In this document: positions 1 to 9,985 of the stretch, one piece after another | Position numbering within the stretch: position 1 is the first letter of the stretch | Layout of the letters: the number at the start of each line of letters is the position of its first letter | NCBI GenBank assembly: GCA_963835495.1 | Contig: CAWIFQ010000005.1 | Span: 186,001-250,000 of the forward strand | Length of the DNA stretch: 64,000 nt | From: Acaudatibacter sp963835495 | GTDB lineage: Bacteria > Pseudomonadota > Alphaproteobacteria > Caulobacterales > Caulobacteraceae | Direction of reading: 5' to 3' | Notes under the pieces: model-generated | Seen by the model: only the letters and a program-made list of their open reading frames with translations | The model's database searches: none | What the model was told of the DNA's origin: nothing | Made by a program: the position numbers and the translations under genes

Positions 1-105
1 CTCGTCCTGGCGAAAGCCGGGGTTGGGCGATGCAGAAGCGGTTCGCCGCAACAGGCTTGACCCAGGTCAAGGCGCGGGACGCAGGGCTTCTGCAGAGTGC
101 CGGCC

Positions 106-273
106 ATGGTTTTCCTTCCGGCCCACGGAGATTTGGCGGTTCTGGCGCGAACGACCCGGCGCAGCTGGCGTCGGCGCGGTCTGTCGCCGATGGTCCGCTT
201 CGACCTGCTGGTGTTCGGCCTCGGCTTAGGCGTCGCCATCGCCGCCGAGGTGTTCGCGAGCCTCTTCCTGTAG
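106..273 (+). CDS. Possible small membrane protein (55 aa)
   Basis: This short open frame runs from an ATG to a TAG. Its last 27 residues (after an internal Met at residue 29) are hydrophobic and rich in Gly, Ala, Val and Leu (FDLLVFGLGLGVAIAAEVFASLFL), which looks like one membrane helix, while the first half is basic. The ribosome binding site is weak, so the internal ATG at 190 is an alternative start. I recognise no family. The rest of bases 1-292 holds nothing else I can support; the first 25 bases resemble the edge of a hairpin-type intergenic repeat. It may be a chance frame. Confidence 0.25.
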   Translation: MVFLPAHGDLAVLARTTRRSWRRRGLSPMVRFDLLVFGLGLGVAIAAEVFASLFL

Positions 274-292
274 CTGTAGCCGTCGCCGGCGA

Positions 293-677
293 TCACGCCG
301 GCAGATGGCAGCAGGCTTCGATCTTGTTGCCGTCGAGGTCGAAGGCGAACGCGCCGAAGTAGTGCTCGCCGTAGTTGGGCCTTGGCCCTGGCGGGCCGGC
401 GTCGCGGCCGCCGGCGGCCAGCGCGGCGGCGTGAAACGCGGCCACCGCCGCGCGACTCCTCGCCGAGAAGCACACATGCACGCCGTTGCCGGGGCTCGCC
501 GCCTCGCCGTTCACCGGCGTCTCGATCGAGAAGGCGACCGAGTTCGATCCCGAAATCGCAATACCGCCCAGCCTCCTCCGCCACGACCCGCAGGCCGAGC
601 GGCGACAGCGTGGCCAGATAGAACGCCCGCGCCCGGCCGATGTCGTTCGACCCGACAGAGACATGATCGATCGCCAT
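293..677 (-). pseudogene. VOC (glyoxalase/bleomycin-resistance) family protein, one frameshift
   Basis: The first half reads MAIDHVSVGSNDIGRARAFY and the second half, in another frame, ends FGAFAFDLDGNKIEACCHLPA. Both are typical of the vicinal-oxygen-chelate fold: an opening beta strand with a His metal ligand, and a closing strand with D-x-x-G-N-K-I-E. Removing one C from the run at 549-551 joins the halves into a complete protein of about 126 residues, so a sequencing insertion is more likely than gene decay. VOC proteins of this size act on small metabolites as lyases, isomerases or dioxygenases; the substrate cannot be read from sequence. It stands alone, with no operon partner. Confidence 0.7.
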
Positions 678-931
678 GGGAATCCCTCTTCGCGAACTTG
701 GCCCCACCAGCCACCAGGGCGGCTACACCGGCGTCCCGACCCGGGGCCTGCTCCACTATCGGTGCTATCCCGCCAACCGCCAGCCGGGAAGACCGCTGCG
801 GTGACGGTCGACGCATCGAGCCACCGCCGCCTCGGCGCCCTGAAGCCAAGTCGCACAACAACTGCAGGCGGTGGCAGACCTCAGGAACTCGGCGCCTACC
901 CACGACTTATGGTAGCCAGTGGAGGCAATGA

Positions 932-1375
932 ATGGACGCGTCTGTCAGCGCTCGCGCGCAGAAGGTTCTGCTGATCGTCGAGGATCAGCTGCTCCTGGCG
1001 ATGGGGCTCAAGGACGAACTCGAAGACGCCGGCTACCGCGTCCTGGAACTGGCGATCCACAATCAGGAGGCCCTGGACTTGGCGCGTGAGGCCAGGCCCG
1101 ATCTCGCCCTGGTGAACATCCAGCTCGCCGACGGAGACGACGGCGTGGCGCTCGCCGCCGAACTGAAGGCGCTGGGCGTGCCCGTGCTGTTCATCAGCGG
1201 ACAGCCGGAGCGGGCGAAATCGGCGAAAGCGGTGGGCTTGGGCTCGATCCCCAAGCCCTACACTCCGTCGGAGCTGGTCGCGGCGGTGGACTATCTGTTC
1301 CGCCATCAGCGCGGAGATGAGTCGCACCCTCGGCCCTCGCGGCTGGAAGTGTTCGACCCCGGCGCGCCGGGCTGA
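932..1375 (+). CDS. Single-domain response-regulator receiver with Asn at the phosphoacceptor site
   Basis: The 147-residue protein is a CheY-like receiver domain (about residues 11-130) with no output domain. The acidic pair is E17-D18, the switch Ser is S89 and the conserved Lys is K108 followed by Pro. The position that normally carries the phosphorylated Asp is N62, in the context DLALVNIQLADG; the codon is AAC. Known pseudo-receivers with such changes signal without phosphoryl transfer or are held in one state, but that is inference here. No histidine kinase is adjacent; the neighbours are unrelated metabolic genes. A short Pro/Arg-rich tail follows the domain. Confidence 0.85.
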   Translation: MDASVSARAQKVLLIVEDQLLLAMGLKDELEDAGYRVLELAIHNQEALDLAREARPDLALVNIQLADGDDGVALAAELKALGVPVLFISGQPERAKSAKAVGLGSIPKPYTPSELVAAVDYLFRHQRGDESHPRPSRLEVFDPGAPG

Positions 1376-1404
1376 ACTGAGGCCCAGGCGAGATCCGGCG
1401 GCGT

Positions 1405-2556
1405 TCAGAGCACCGTCCTGGTGGACGAAAGGCCCAGCTGCTGCCGGCCGACCAGGCTCATGAACGCCGGCGTGAACGCGACGTGCTTGAGCCCGGTGAA
1501 GATGTCGCGCAGGCACCGCTGCAACGGCTGGCGCATATAGACCGCCGACGTGCCGGCATGGTCGAAGGCGAACACCACCATGTCCCGGGAGGCCTTCGCC
1601 AGCGTCAGGCAGGCCTGGGACAGCTCCAGGCCCTCCTGTGGGGTCATGATCCGGCCCTCGGCCGCGCGTTCCTCCGCGGCTGACACCAGGCCCAGCAGAT
1701 GCGTGCGGGCGGCCTTCATGCGGCCGTCGAGTTCGCCGACGCCGGACTGCACCACGCCGTCTTCCGCCTGCAGACCTTCAGCCACCGTGCGCCTGGTCTT
1801 GCTGGCGGACGCGATCAACTCGATCAGCGCCCGCTGCCCGACCCCCGACGCGAACGCGGTGAGGCCGACGGCGTTGAGCCGCGCCGCGGCGAGCGCCGAC
1901 AACGGTCCGGATGCGTCCGCACTCGCCCAGGCGTACTCCCAACTCCGCCGCGCGGGCACGAACCGGTCGGTGATGGCGTAGTCCACGCTGGCGGTGGCGC
2001 GCAGGCCCATGACGTCCCAGCTGCCCGGCTTGATCTCCACCTCCGCCTTGGGAATCACGAACGCCCGGTAGCGTCCTTCGCGGGCGCCGCCGGTGTTGGC
2101 GGCGACCATCACCCAGCCCGAGATCGAACTGCCGGAGCCGAATGTGCCGGCGCAGGAGATGCGAAAGCCGCCAGCCTCAGGCGTCGCGACCGCCCTCGGT
2201 ATCAGCGAGGCCCAGCACGAGGCCGGACCGCCGCCGAACACCTCGTCCCGACCTTCGGCCGGCAGACCCTGGAGCAGCGTGTGGTTGATCGCGTTGCAGA
2301 CCGAGGCGCACCAGCCGGCTGACCCATCTGCGCGGGCGATGGCTTCCACGGCCCCGTAGAAATCGAGCCAGCTACCGCCCAGTCCGCCAGAGCGCTCCGG
2401 ATTGAGGATCGCCAGCAGCCCGGCGTCCAGCAGCGACGTCGCAACGACGTCGGTCAGGCGCCCGAGGCGCTCCCCGGCCTCGGCCTCGGCGCTGATCACA
2501 TCGTAGAGCACCGTCGCCCGTTGCACGGCGCCGCCGCGCGACTCCAAGGTCTCCAT
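1405..2556 (-). CDS. Acyl-CoA dehydrogenase-family flavoprotein
   Basis: This 383-residue protein has the layout of the acyl-CoA dehydrogenase superfamily: an N-terminal helical domain with L-N-P-E-R-S-G-G-L-G-G, a middle beta domain (S-G-W-V-M-V-A-A-N, W-D-V-M-G-L-R-A-T-A-S-V-D-Y), and a C-terminal helical bundle. The second motif is the usual flavin-contacting W-x-x-x-G-L-R-x-T segment. The divergent C-terminus resembles the flavin-dependent hydroxylase branch (HsaA/HpaB-type) as much as true dehydrogenases, so an oxygenase role is possible. I chose the ATG at 2556 rather than upstream codons because it follows a clear GGAGGGCGGG ribosome binding site. It is transcribed away from the receiver gene. 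Confidence 0.75.
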   Translation of the reverse strand: METLESRGGAVQRATVLYDVISAEAEAGERLGRLTDVVATSLLDAGLLAILNPERSGGLGGSWLDFYGAVEAIARADGSAGWCASVCNAINHTLLQGLPAEGRDEVFGGGPASCWASLIPRAVATPEAGGFRISCAGTFGSGSSISGWVMVAANTGGAREGRYRAFVIPKAEVEIKPGSWDVMGLRATASVDYAITDRFVPARRSWEYAWASADASGPLSALAAARLNAVGLTAFASGVGQRALIELIASASKTRRTVAEGLQAEDGVVQSGVGELDGRMKAARTHLLGLVSAAEERAAEGRIMTPQEGLELSQACLTLAKASRDMVVFAFDHAGTSAVYMRQPLQRCLRDIFTGLKHVAFTPAFMSLVGRQQLGLSSTRTVL

Positions 2557-2599
2557 AGATCCCGCCCTCCATCTCACCACTGCCAGCTTCACCAACCAG

Positions 2600-2853
2600 A
2601 CCCTGGCCCAAGTCGAGCTGTGGACCAACGGCGGCCGCTACGCTGAGGATTTGGCCCGCGATCGTGAAGTCTGACGGATGCCCCCCATCGTCCCATATCG
2701 CATGGGTGAAAACGTAGTTGCGATCCGGCGGCGCCAGTGTGGCGACGGTCTCCAAGACGGCTGTGAACACGGCGTTCGTGCGGTCCCAGACCGCTGGCGG
2801 CAAAGGTGTTCGCCCGTCGGGCTCGATGATCTCGAAGATCGGACATCATCCAC
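2600..2853 (-). pseudogene. Unrecognised small frame upstream of the acyl-CoA dehydrogenase-like gene
   Basis: Two frames overlap here. One starts at an ATG pair (MMSDL). The other carries protein-like sequence (FEIIEPDGR, VWDRTNAVFTAVLETVATLA, HPSDFTIAG). Adding a single base near 2838 would join them, giving MSDLFEIIEPDGR and onwards. The frame then runs into the acyl-CoA dehydrogenase start, so a second indel or a truncation near 2600 is likely. I do not recognise the family. It could be a small cytosolic protein co-transcribed with the gene below it, or a remnant. Confidence 0.3.
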
Positions 2854-2891
2854 CCTCGCGTCGCAAAGCCGACCTTCCCGGCTAGACGGGC

Positions 2892-3290
2892 TCAGCTCAG
2901 GTCGGTGAACGGGTTGTAGGCTATGTCCCAGACATAGCCGTCCGGGTCGGCGAACTCGGCCTCATAGCCTCCCCAGGGTGCGGGCTGCGGCCGCTTAAGG
3001 GCGGTTGCGCCGGCGGCCAGGCCCAGATCGAAGACCTCCCGGACAGCCTCCTCCGTCGGCACGTTGTGAGACAAGGCCACGCTGGAAAAGGTCAACGCCC
3101 CAGCCGGCAAATCCTTCAGCGCTTCCTCGCGCGCATGGAGCGAGAGCCAACAGCCCTCAAGCCTGAACATGATAAAGTCGTCGCCGTCGGCGTAGTTGTG
3201 CGTCGGGAAGCCGAGGCCATCGCGATAGAAGGCAAGCGCACGGCTGAGGTCGCTCACGGCCAGGCTAACGATAGAGATTTTCGGCTTCAT
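2892..3290 (-). CDS. VOC family protein (glyoxalase-like)
   Basis: The intact 132-residue protein has the VOC fold signature. The N-terminus is ISIVSLAVSDLSRALAFYRDGLGFP and the C-terminus is AEFADPDGYVWDIAYNP, where the D-P-D-G-Y-x-W strand carries a usual metal-ligand region. The family binds a divalent metal and works on small ligands such as antibiotics, glyoxals or catechols; nothing here fixes the substrate. It is followed on the same strand, with a 37-base gap, by a GNAT acetyltransferase gene lying upstream of it in transcription order, so the two may form a small operon. Confidence 0.85.
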   Translation of the reverse strand: MKPKISIVSLAVSDLSRALAFYRDGLGFPTHNYADGDDFIMFRLEGCWLSLHAREEALKDLPAGALTFSSVALSHNVPTEEAVREVFDLGLAAGATALKRPQPAPWGGYEAEFADPDGYVWDIAYNPFTDLS

Positions 3291-3327
3291 CTGGGGAACG
3301 CATCATCCATGCGTCGCCGCCCACGGC

Positions 3328-3819
3328 CTAACGCCCAGGCGGCCTTGCGGCGATCAGGGCGTCCACGTCGCCCAGCGCCGGATTGTGGATTGCGTAGGCG
3401 GTCCTGAGGCCTGGGAGGAACCCGCGATCCTTGTAGAACCGATGCACCGCCGGGTCTTGGCGGCCGCTCTGCATGAGTACATGGAAGCAGTCTTTGTCCC
3501 AGGCCGCCTGTAGCGCCGCCTCGACCACAGCGCGGCCGTAGCCGCCACGGCGGAAGTCCGGGTGCGATACGACGTTCTCCAAGACGCCGAGCCGACGCCC
3601 GCCGCGCAGCAGGTTCGGCACGGTGATGAGCATGCAAGTCGCCGCAACCCGTTCTCCTTCCACCGCCACGAACACGTCGGTCGCGTCGCTGGCGATCGTC
3701 TCGGTCCAAATGACGCGGGCCCGCTCAATCGGCTGGGCGTGCGCGCTGACCTCGGCGCAGGCGAAGAGCTCAAGCAGCGACGCAAGGTCCCCCTCAAGCG
3801 CTAGTCGAACCGTCGGCAT
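3328..3819 (-). CDS. GNAT family N-acetyltransferase
   Basis: The 163-residue protein carries the GNAT fold. Motif A with the acetyl-CoA pyrophosphate loop reads VVSHPDFRRGGYGRAVVEAAL (the R-x-x-G-Y-G turn), and the last part has the FYKDRGF strand common in the family. The substrate is unknown. The start at 3819 is chosen because AAGGGGG lies just upstream and the sequence opens directly into the fold (MPTVRLALEGDLASLLEL). Longer upstream extensions are low-complexity and unlikely. The neighbouring VOC gene lies downstream on the same strand. Bases 3820-4078 hold no supportable gene. Confidence 0.85.
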   Translation of the reverse strand: MPTVRLALEGDLASLLELFACAEVSAHAQPIERARVIWTETIASDATDVFVAVEGERVAATCMLITVPNLLRGGRRLGVLENVVSHPDFRRGGYGRAVVEAALQAAWDKDCFHVLMQSGRQDPAVHRFYKDRGFLPGLRTAYAIHNPALGDVDALIAARPPGR

Positions 3820-4078
3820 GCGGCCCCCTTGCAGGCTTAGATGAGCTGGACGTCGATATTGTGTGGCCGTGCCAGCTTCCGTCAGGAGGCCCTCGCAGCA
3901 CAGACGTAGAGCGGCCGCGCTACCGGGCGATGCTGAAGTCGGCGTCGCCCCGGCGAACTTCCCCCTTGGGTCGAGTTTCCCGTTGGGATGATGCCCAGAA
4001 GCGACGCGGCGGACGACGCGCCGGCGGGGAGCGTTCATTGGCTCCTGGGCCCATAGGCGGACGTTCCCAGCTACTGCC

Positions 4079-5814
4079 CTAATACCCTACCGCCACGCCT
4101 TCGCGCCGCGGGTCGGCGCCGCCCTCGTAGCCGCCGTCGCGCTTGATGATCGCCGTGGATGCCGGAGCCCTCGGCCGCGAAGCCGCTGCTGAGCTTCAGG
4201 CCCTTGGCGGCCAGCGCGTCGACCACGCCCGGCGCATAGCGCTTCGGCTCGGACTGAATCTGACCCGCCTCGCGCGATCAGGTTGGGCAGGGCGGAGGCG
4301 TCCTGCATCGACATATGCCAGTCGAGCACGGCGACCAGGGTCTTCAGCACGTACGACGGAATGGCGTTGCCGCCGGGCGAGCCGACCGCGGCGACGAAGT
4401 CTGCCCTTCCGGTCGAGGACGATGATCGGGGCCATCGACGAGCGCGGACGCTTGCCGGGGGCGACGGCGTTGGCGATCGGCAGGCCGTGGCCGTCTTGGG
4501 ACTGAAGGAAAAGTCCGTGAGCTGATTGTTGAGGAAGAAGCCGTCGACCATCCGCCCGTCGCCGAAGATGCTCTCGACCGTGGTGGTCATCGAGACCACG
4601 TCGCCGTCCTCGTCGACGATGACGAAGTGCGAGGTGCCGCCGGGCTCGGCGGTGGCGTCGAGCCCGACCTTCGGCGCGCCGGCGGGCTGGCCCGGCGCGG
4701 GCGGCTTGGCGAACGCGGTCTCGCCGATCAGCTTGGCGCGGGTGGCCAGGTAGGCCGGGTCGAGCAGGCCGTCGACCGGCACCTTCACGAATGCCGGGTC
4801 GCCCTCGTAGGTGTCGCGGTCGGCGTACATCAGCTGCTCGGCCTGCGCGATTTCCAGCCACGCCTGCGGGTCGGTGGGACCACGGGTGGCGATATCGGTG
4901 TGTTCCAGCAGGCCGAGCGCCTCCAGCACCGCCATGCCGCCTGACGGGGGCTGGTCGGAGCAGACGATGTAGATGCGATAGGGCCGGCACAGCGCCGCGG
5001 TCACGTGCGGCTTGTAGGCGGCCAGGTCGGCCAGCGTCATCGTGCTGGGCAGCGGGTCCTCGTGCAGCCGCTTGACGATATCGGCCGCGATCGGACCGGT
5101 GAGGATGGCGCGCGGCCCTTCGGCCGGCCAGCTTGCGCAGGGTGGCGGCGTAGGCGTGGTTCACCAGCAGGTCGCCGGCCGTCATCTTCGTCGCCGTCCG
5201 GCTTGGTGAAGTAGGCGATCGCGTCGGGCTGTTTGGTCTGCGGCGGATAGGGGCTGGCGATCATGCCGGCCAGGCGCGGGCTGACGATGAAGCCGTCGTC
5301 GGCCAGCTTCTCGGCGTCGCCGAACAGCGAGCCCCAGGGCTGCCGCCCATGCTCCTTGTGCGCCAGGTAGAGCATGGCGATCGCGCCCGGCACGCCGGCC
5401 GAGTGGCCGGAGAGGATCGCGGCGCCGAACGGCAGCGGCTTGCCGTCGGCGCTTCAGGAACAGCGCCGGGGTCGCGCCGGCCGGAGCGACCTCGCGGCCG
5501 TCGTAGGCGGTCAGCTTGTGGGTCTTGCGCGTCGTAGTAGACCATGAAGGCGCCGCCCGCCGAGGCCGGAGCTCTGCGGCTCGACCAGCGCCAGCACCGT
5601 CTGCACCGCCACCGCCGCGTCCATCGCCGAGCCGCCGCTGCGCAGCACCTTCAGCCCGGCGTCGGCGGCCAGCGGATTGGCGGCGGCCACCATGGCGTGG
5701 GGCGCAGGTCTGAGGCGCCGGGGTCTGCGAGGGTGCGGCTCGGCCTGGACCGCCGCGCCGATCAGCGCCATCAGGGCCGGCAGCGCGGACGACGAGCCGC
5801 TTGATCAAACTCAT
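4079..5814 (-). pseudogene. ggt: Gamma-glutamyltransferase precursor, multiple frameshifts
   Basis: Pieces in three frames together cover a complete gamma-glutamyltranspeptidase of about 578 residues. It has a Sec signal start (MSLIKRLVV, then LPALMALIGAAVQA), the ANPLAADAGLKVLRSGGSAMDAAVA segment, and PSGG. The self-cleavage site is G-T-S-H-F, with the nucleophilic Thr near 4633. SPGGNAIPSYV and a C-terminus ending GGADPRREGVAVGY follow. The family matures by autocleavage in the periplasm and hydrolyses or transfers the gamma-glutamyl group of glutathione. At least eight frame changes are needed (near 5785, 5700, 5560, 5450, 5190, 4490, 4400, 4250). As these hit only this stretch and the divergent neighbour, poor local sequence quality is as likely as true decay. 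Confidence 0.75.
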
Positions 5815-5900
5815 CCCCGTCGACCTTCTTCGCCTTTGCGAGCGCAACATAGGCACGCTGCCGCCGTGGACAACAAAGCCGCGGCTGCTAGCAAGCGGCA

Positions 5901-6930
5901 ATGAGCCAGGCCGCCCCGGTCCGCTGAACCTGATCACCGACGTGGCCGGCCTGAAGGTCGGCCAGGCGCGAGGACGCGGGCGCCCGCACCGGCGTGACCG
6001 TGATCCTGCGCCGACGACGCGGGCGGTGTGCGCCGTCGACGTGCGGGGCGGCGCGCCCGGCACGCGCGAGACCGACGCGCTGGCGCCGGAGAACCTGGTG
6101 GACGCCGTCGACGCGATCGTGCTCTCCGGCGGCTCGGTCTACGGCCTGGCGGCCGCCGACGGGGTGGCGGCGGCGCTGGGCGCGCGCGGGGAGGGCTACC
6201 GGCTTGCGACCGCCCCAGGCGTGCCGGTCTCGCCGATCGTGCCGGCGGCGATCCTCTACGACCTGGCCAACGGCGGCGCGAAGGACTGGGGCGAGAGCCG
6301 CCCTACCGCGATCTTGGCATGGCGGCGGCGAGCAACGCCGGGAGTCCATTTCGCGCTCGGCACGGCCGGGGCGGGCTGCGGCGCGATGGCCGGGCGGCTG
6401 AAGGGCGGCGTCGGCTCGGCCTCGGTGGTCGCCGCGCGACGGTTTCACCGTCGGCGCCATCGTGGCGGTGAACAGCTTCGGCTCCGTCGTCGCGCCGGGC
6501 GGGCGCACCTTCTGGGCGGCGCCCTACGAGATCGGCGCGCGAGTTCGGCGGCCTCGGCGTCGGCCGGGCTGACCGCAGGCGCCCGACGACTGGGGCCTCG
6601 CCAAGGGCTCGACCGACGGCGGTGCGGCGCACCAACACCACCATCGCCTGCGTGGCCACCGACGCGGCGCTGACCCCGGCCGAGGCGCAGCGCGTGGCGA
6701 TCATGGCCCAGGACGGCCTCGCCCGCGCCATCCGTCCGGCGCACGCGCCGTTCGACGGCGACGTGGTGTTCGCGCTTGCCACCGGGATGCGCGCGCTGGG
6801 CGAGCGGCGCATGCTCGCCATCGCCCGCATCGGCGCTCTGGCCGCCGACTGCCTGGCCCGGGCGATCGCCCGAGGGGTGTTCGAGGCGACGGCGTGGCCG
6901 GGCGCGCCGTGTTGGCGGGACCTCCGCTAG
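5901..6930 (+). pseudogene. P1/S58-family peptidase (DmpA-like), multiple frameshifts
   Basis: Frame pieces assemble into a protein of about 340 residues in the S58 (DmpA aminopeptidase) family. The pieces include LNLITDVAGLKVGQ, the segment VCAVDVRGGAPGTRETDAL, the pocket segment IVLSGGSVYGLAAADGVA, and the C-terminal RTNTTIACVATDAALTPAEA block. Its N-T-T-I is where family members self-cleave to expose the nucleophile. Such enzymes release N-terminal residues from peptides or act on beta-amino acids. Several breaks look like one extra base (for example extra C near 5971 and 6010). It is divergent from the gamma-glutamyltransferase across 86 bases. Sequence error is favoured over pseudogenisation. 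Confidence 0.7.
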
Positions 6931-6942
6931 CGGCGCGCCGCC

Positions 6943-7710
6943 CTACTTCGCCCAGGCGGCGCGCTCGATCCGGCGCGACGAGGGGCGACCGAAGACGCCT
7001 TGGCTGGTGACGATGCTGACCGTCAACACGCCCTTCTGCAGCCAGGCGCCGGGCTTGGGACCCTGCGCGATGACGACGTCGGTAAGGTGGCTCAGGCCGG
7101 CCTTGCCGCCCGGCACGCTGGCGATATCGACCAGGGCCTCGCTGGCGACGGAGGCGGCGTCGGCCAGATAGGAGGCGGTCGTGGCGTCAGCATCCTGCTT
7201 GGTTTCGAACCCGATCTGCCGGCCCGCGGCGCGGCTGGCGCGCAGGCTGGCCTGATAGAAGGTCCGGAACAGCGCCTGCAGACTGAGCGAGGGCACCCGC
7301 AGCGGCGCCGACGCGCCGTCGAGCGCGGCCGCCGAGCCGTCGGGCCGTTTCGGCGTGAACACGGTCATGCCGCCCAGGCGGGTGGCCCGCAGCATCGGCT
7401 CGCCGACATCGTTACGGTAGATCACGTCGCCGCGCGGTCCTGGCGCCGGCTCCACCACCCAGATTTCCGGGTCGTCGTCGAACTTCAAAAGCGGCTTGAC
7501 GGTCGAGCGGTCGAAGACGAAGGCGCCGCCTTCGTCCATCTGGTAGCGCGCGGTCAGCGGCTGGCCGGCCCTCTCGCCACCGAGCCGGGCCGCGTAGGCT
7601 TCGCGTAGCAGCGAAACGGGCGCGGCGGACCCCGACGACGAAAAAGCCGCGGCCAGCAGGCCCGCGGCGCACATCAAAACGATACGGAATGCCGTCAACG
7701 GCGCCGCCAT
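6943..7710 (-). CDS. Secreted protein, DUF4908-like
   Basis: The 255-residue protein opens with a signal peptide (basic start, then LTAFRIVLMCAAGLLAAAF, cleavage near SGSAA-PV). The mature part has PLTARYQMDEGGAFVFDRS and LLKFDDDPEIWVVEP segments that I associate with the DUF4908 family of Caulobacterales; no enzymatic residues stand out. I use the ATG at 7710, which follows GGGGA, rather than an upstream start that would overlap the phaB end. It lies 46 bases downstream of phaB on the same strand and may be its last operon member, but no functional link to polyhydroxybutyrate is shown. Confidence 0.65.
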   Translation of the reverse strand: MAAPLTAFRIVLMCAAGLLAAAFSSSGSAAPVSLLREAYAARLGGERAGQPLTARYQMDEGGAFVFDRSTVKPLLKFDDDPEIWVVEPAPGPRGDVIYRNDVGEPMLRATRLGGMTVFTPKRPDGSAAALDGASAPLRVPSLSLQALFRTFYQASLRASRAAGRQIGFETKQDADATTASYLADAASVASEALVDIASVPGGKAGLSHLTDVVIAQGPKPGAWLQKGVLTVSIVTSQGVFGRPSSRRIERAAWAK

Positions 7711-7756
7711 TCCCCAGGCAAATGCCCCGTGACTAGGGCGCTTTTTGGACGACTTA

Positions 7757-8482
7757 CTACCCTGTAATGTATTGACCACCGTTTACCGTCAGCGTGGAGC
7801 CGGTAATATAACCAGCTTCTTCCGCCGCGAGGAAGGCGACGCAGCGGGCGATCTCGTCGGCCATGCCCAGTCGTCCCACCGGTATTCCGGCGATGATCTG
7901 CTCCAGTACGTTCTGCGGCACCGCGGAAACCATCTCGGTGTCGATGTAGCCAGGGGCGATCGCATTGACCGTGATGCCCTTCTTGGCGTTCTCCTGCGCC
8001 AGCGCCTTGGTGAAGCCGATCATGCCGGCCTTGGCGGCCGAATAGTTCGACTGGCCGATCTGGCCCTTCTGGCCGTTGATCGACGAGATGTTGACGATGC
8101 GGCCGAAGTTGCGCTCGCGCATGCCCTCGATGACGTTGCGGGTCATGTTGAAGATCGAGGCCAGGTTGACGCGGATCACCTCGCTCCACTGCTCCTCGGT
8201 CATGCGGTGCAGCACGGCGTCGCGGGTGATGCCGGCGTTGTTGACCAGCGTGTCGATCGGACCGAGTTCGGCCTCGACCTTCTTCACCGCCTCGGCGCAG
8301 TCGGCGAACGAGGAGACGTTGCCCTTGACGCAGAAGACGCCGAGCTCGTCGGCGCAGCTCTGCGCCGCCACCTCGTTGCCGGCGTAGCCGGCGGCCACCT
8401 TGTAGCCGCCCGCTCGAAGCCTGGCGCTGATCGCCCGCCCGATGCCGCGCGTGCCGCCCGTGACGAAGGCCACCCTGCTCAT
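7757..8482 (-). CDS. phaB: Acetoacetyl-CoA reductase PhaB
   Basis: The 241-residue short-chain dehydrogenase has the NADP-binding TGGTRGIG motif at residues 8-15, NNAG, and the catalytic Ser, Tyr and Lys in ISSINGQKGQIGQSNYSAAKAG. The GQ(K/F)GQ(I/F)GQ(S/T)NY stretch is typical of acetoacetyl-CoA reductases rather than FabG. It reduces acetoacetyl-CoA to (R)-3-hydroxybutyryl-CoA with NADPH, step two of polyhydroxybutyrate synthesis, in the cytosol. The thiolase gene lies just upstream on the same strand, separated by a 110-base hairpin-type repeat. The PHB synthase gene itself is not in this window. Confidence 0.93.
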   Translation of the reverse strand: MSRVAFVTGGTRGIGRAISARLRAGGYKVAAGYAGNEVAAQSCADELGVFCVKGNVSSFADCAEAVKKVEAELGPIDTLVNNAGITRDAVLHRMTEEQWSEVIRVNLASIFNMTRNVIEGMRERNFGRIVNISSINGQKGQIGQSNYSAAKAGMIGFTKALAQENAKKGITVNAIAPGYIDTEMVSAVPQNVLEQIIAGIPVGRLGMADEIARCVAFLAAEEAGYITGSTLTVNGGQYITG

Positions 8483-8510
8483 GCTGTTCGCTCCCTACGC
8501 TCTGCTTCTC

Positions 8511-8620
8511 GTCACCCCGGCCGTAGCGCAGCGGAGAGCCGGGGCCTGACCCACCGCATCCAAGCTGGAACTCGTCTCGGCGCCGGCCTGGCCGGCCCCG
8601 GCTCAAGGCCGGGGTGACGG
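8511..8620. repeat. Intergenic repeat with GTCACCCCGG / CCGGGGTGACGG ends
   Basis: This copy, between phaA and phaB, opens GTCACCCCGGCCGTAGCGCAGCG with AGAGCCGGGGCC and ends GGCCGGGGTGACGG. Ends are inverted, so the transcript could fold back and tune phaB expression relative to phaA. It shares its left 25 bases almost exactly with the copies at 22,566 and 39,350. Confidence 0.7.
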
Positions 8621-8634
8621 AAGGCGCGGGCTTG

Positions 8635-9810
<1,176 letters not shown>

Positions 9811-9925
9811 GGGGAGCCTCCTTCAAGGGCTGGAAACCATATGCCCCCTGAGCGCCGCCGCGTCACTCCCCGCCGCGCCGCCCGGCGAATTTTGACGGGC
9901 AGTTTGACTTAGGGGACAGGCTGAG

Positions 9926-9954
9926 TTTGCATGCGCGGCGCCGCAGTGCGAAAA
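9926..9954. promoter_or_regulatory. Candidate PhaR operator between phaA and phaR
   Basis: TTTGCATGC and GCAGTGCGAAAA face each other around a GC-rich centre, an imperfect inverted repeat 32 bases before the phaR ATG. PhaR proteins are known to bind TGC/GCA-rich palindromes, including their own promoter. The position in the divergent phaA-phaR gap suits autoregulation. A related TTGCACTGCACAA lies before the depolymerase gene at 38,056. This is pattern reading, not a scored motif. Confidence 0.4.
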
Positions 9955-9985
9955 ACAGCGCCTGCGGGGTGGGAATAGGTACGAA

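Noticed and set aside
5801..5814. TTGATCAAACTCAT read as another FNR/FixK box
   Set aside because: It coincides with the start codon region of the gamma-glutamyltransferase and encodes MSLIK; only the left half fits the consensus.
5182..6063. Arg-rich 293-residue frame on the minus strand, read as a possible separate gene
   Set aside because: It is an out-of-frame reading of the frameshifted gamma-glutamyltransferase and holds only its misframed pieces.
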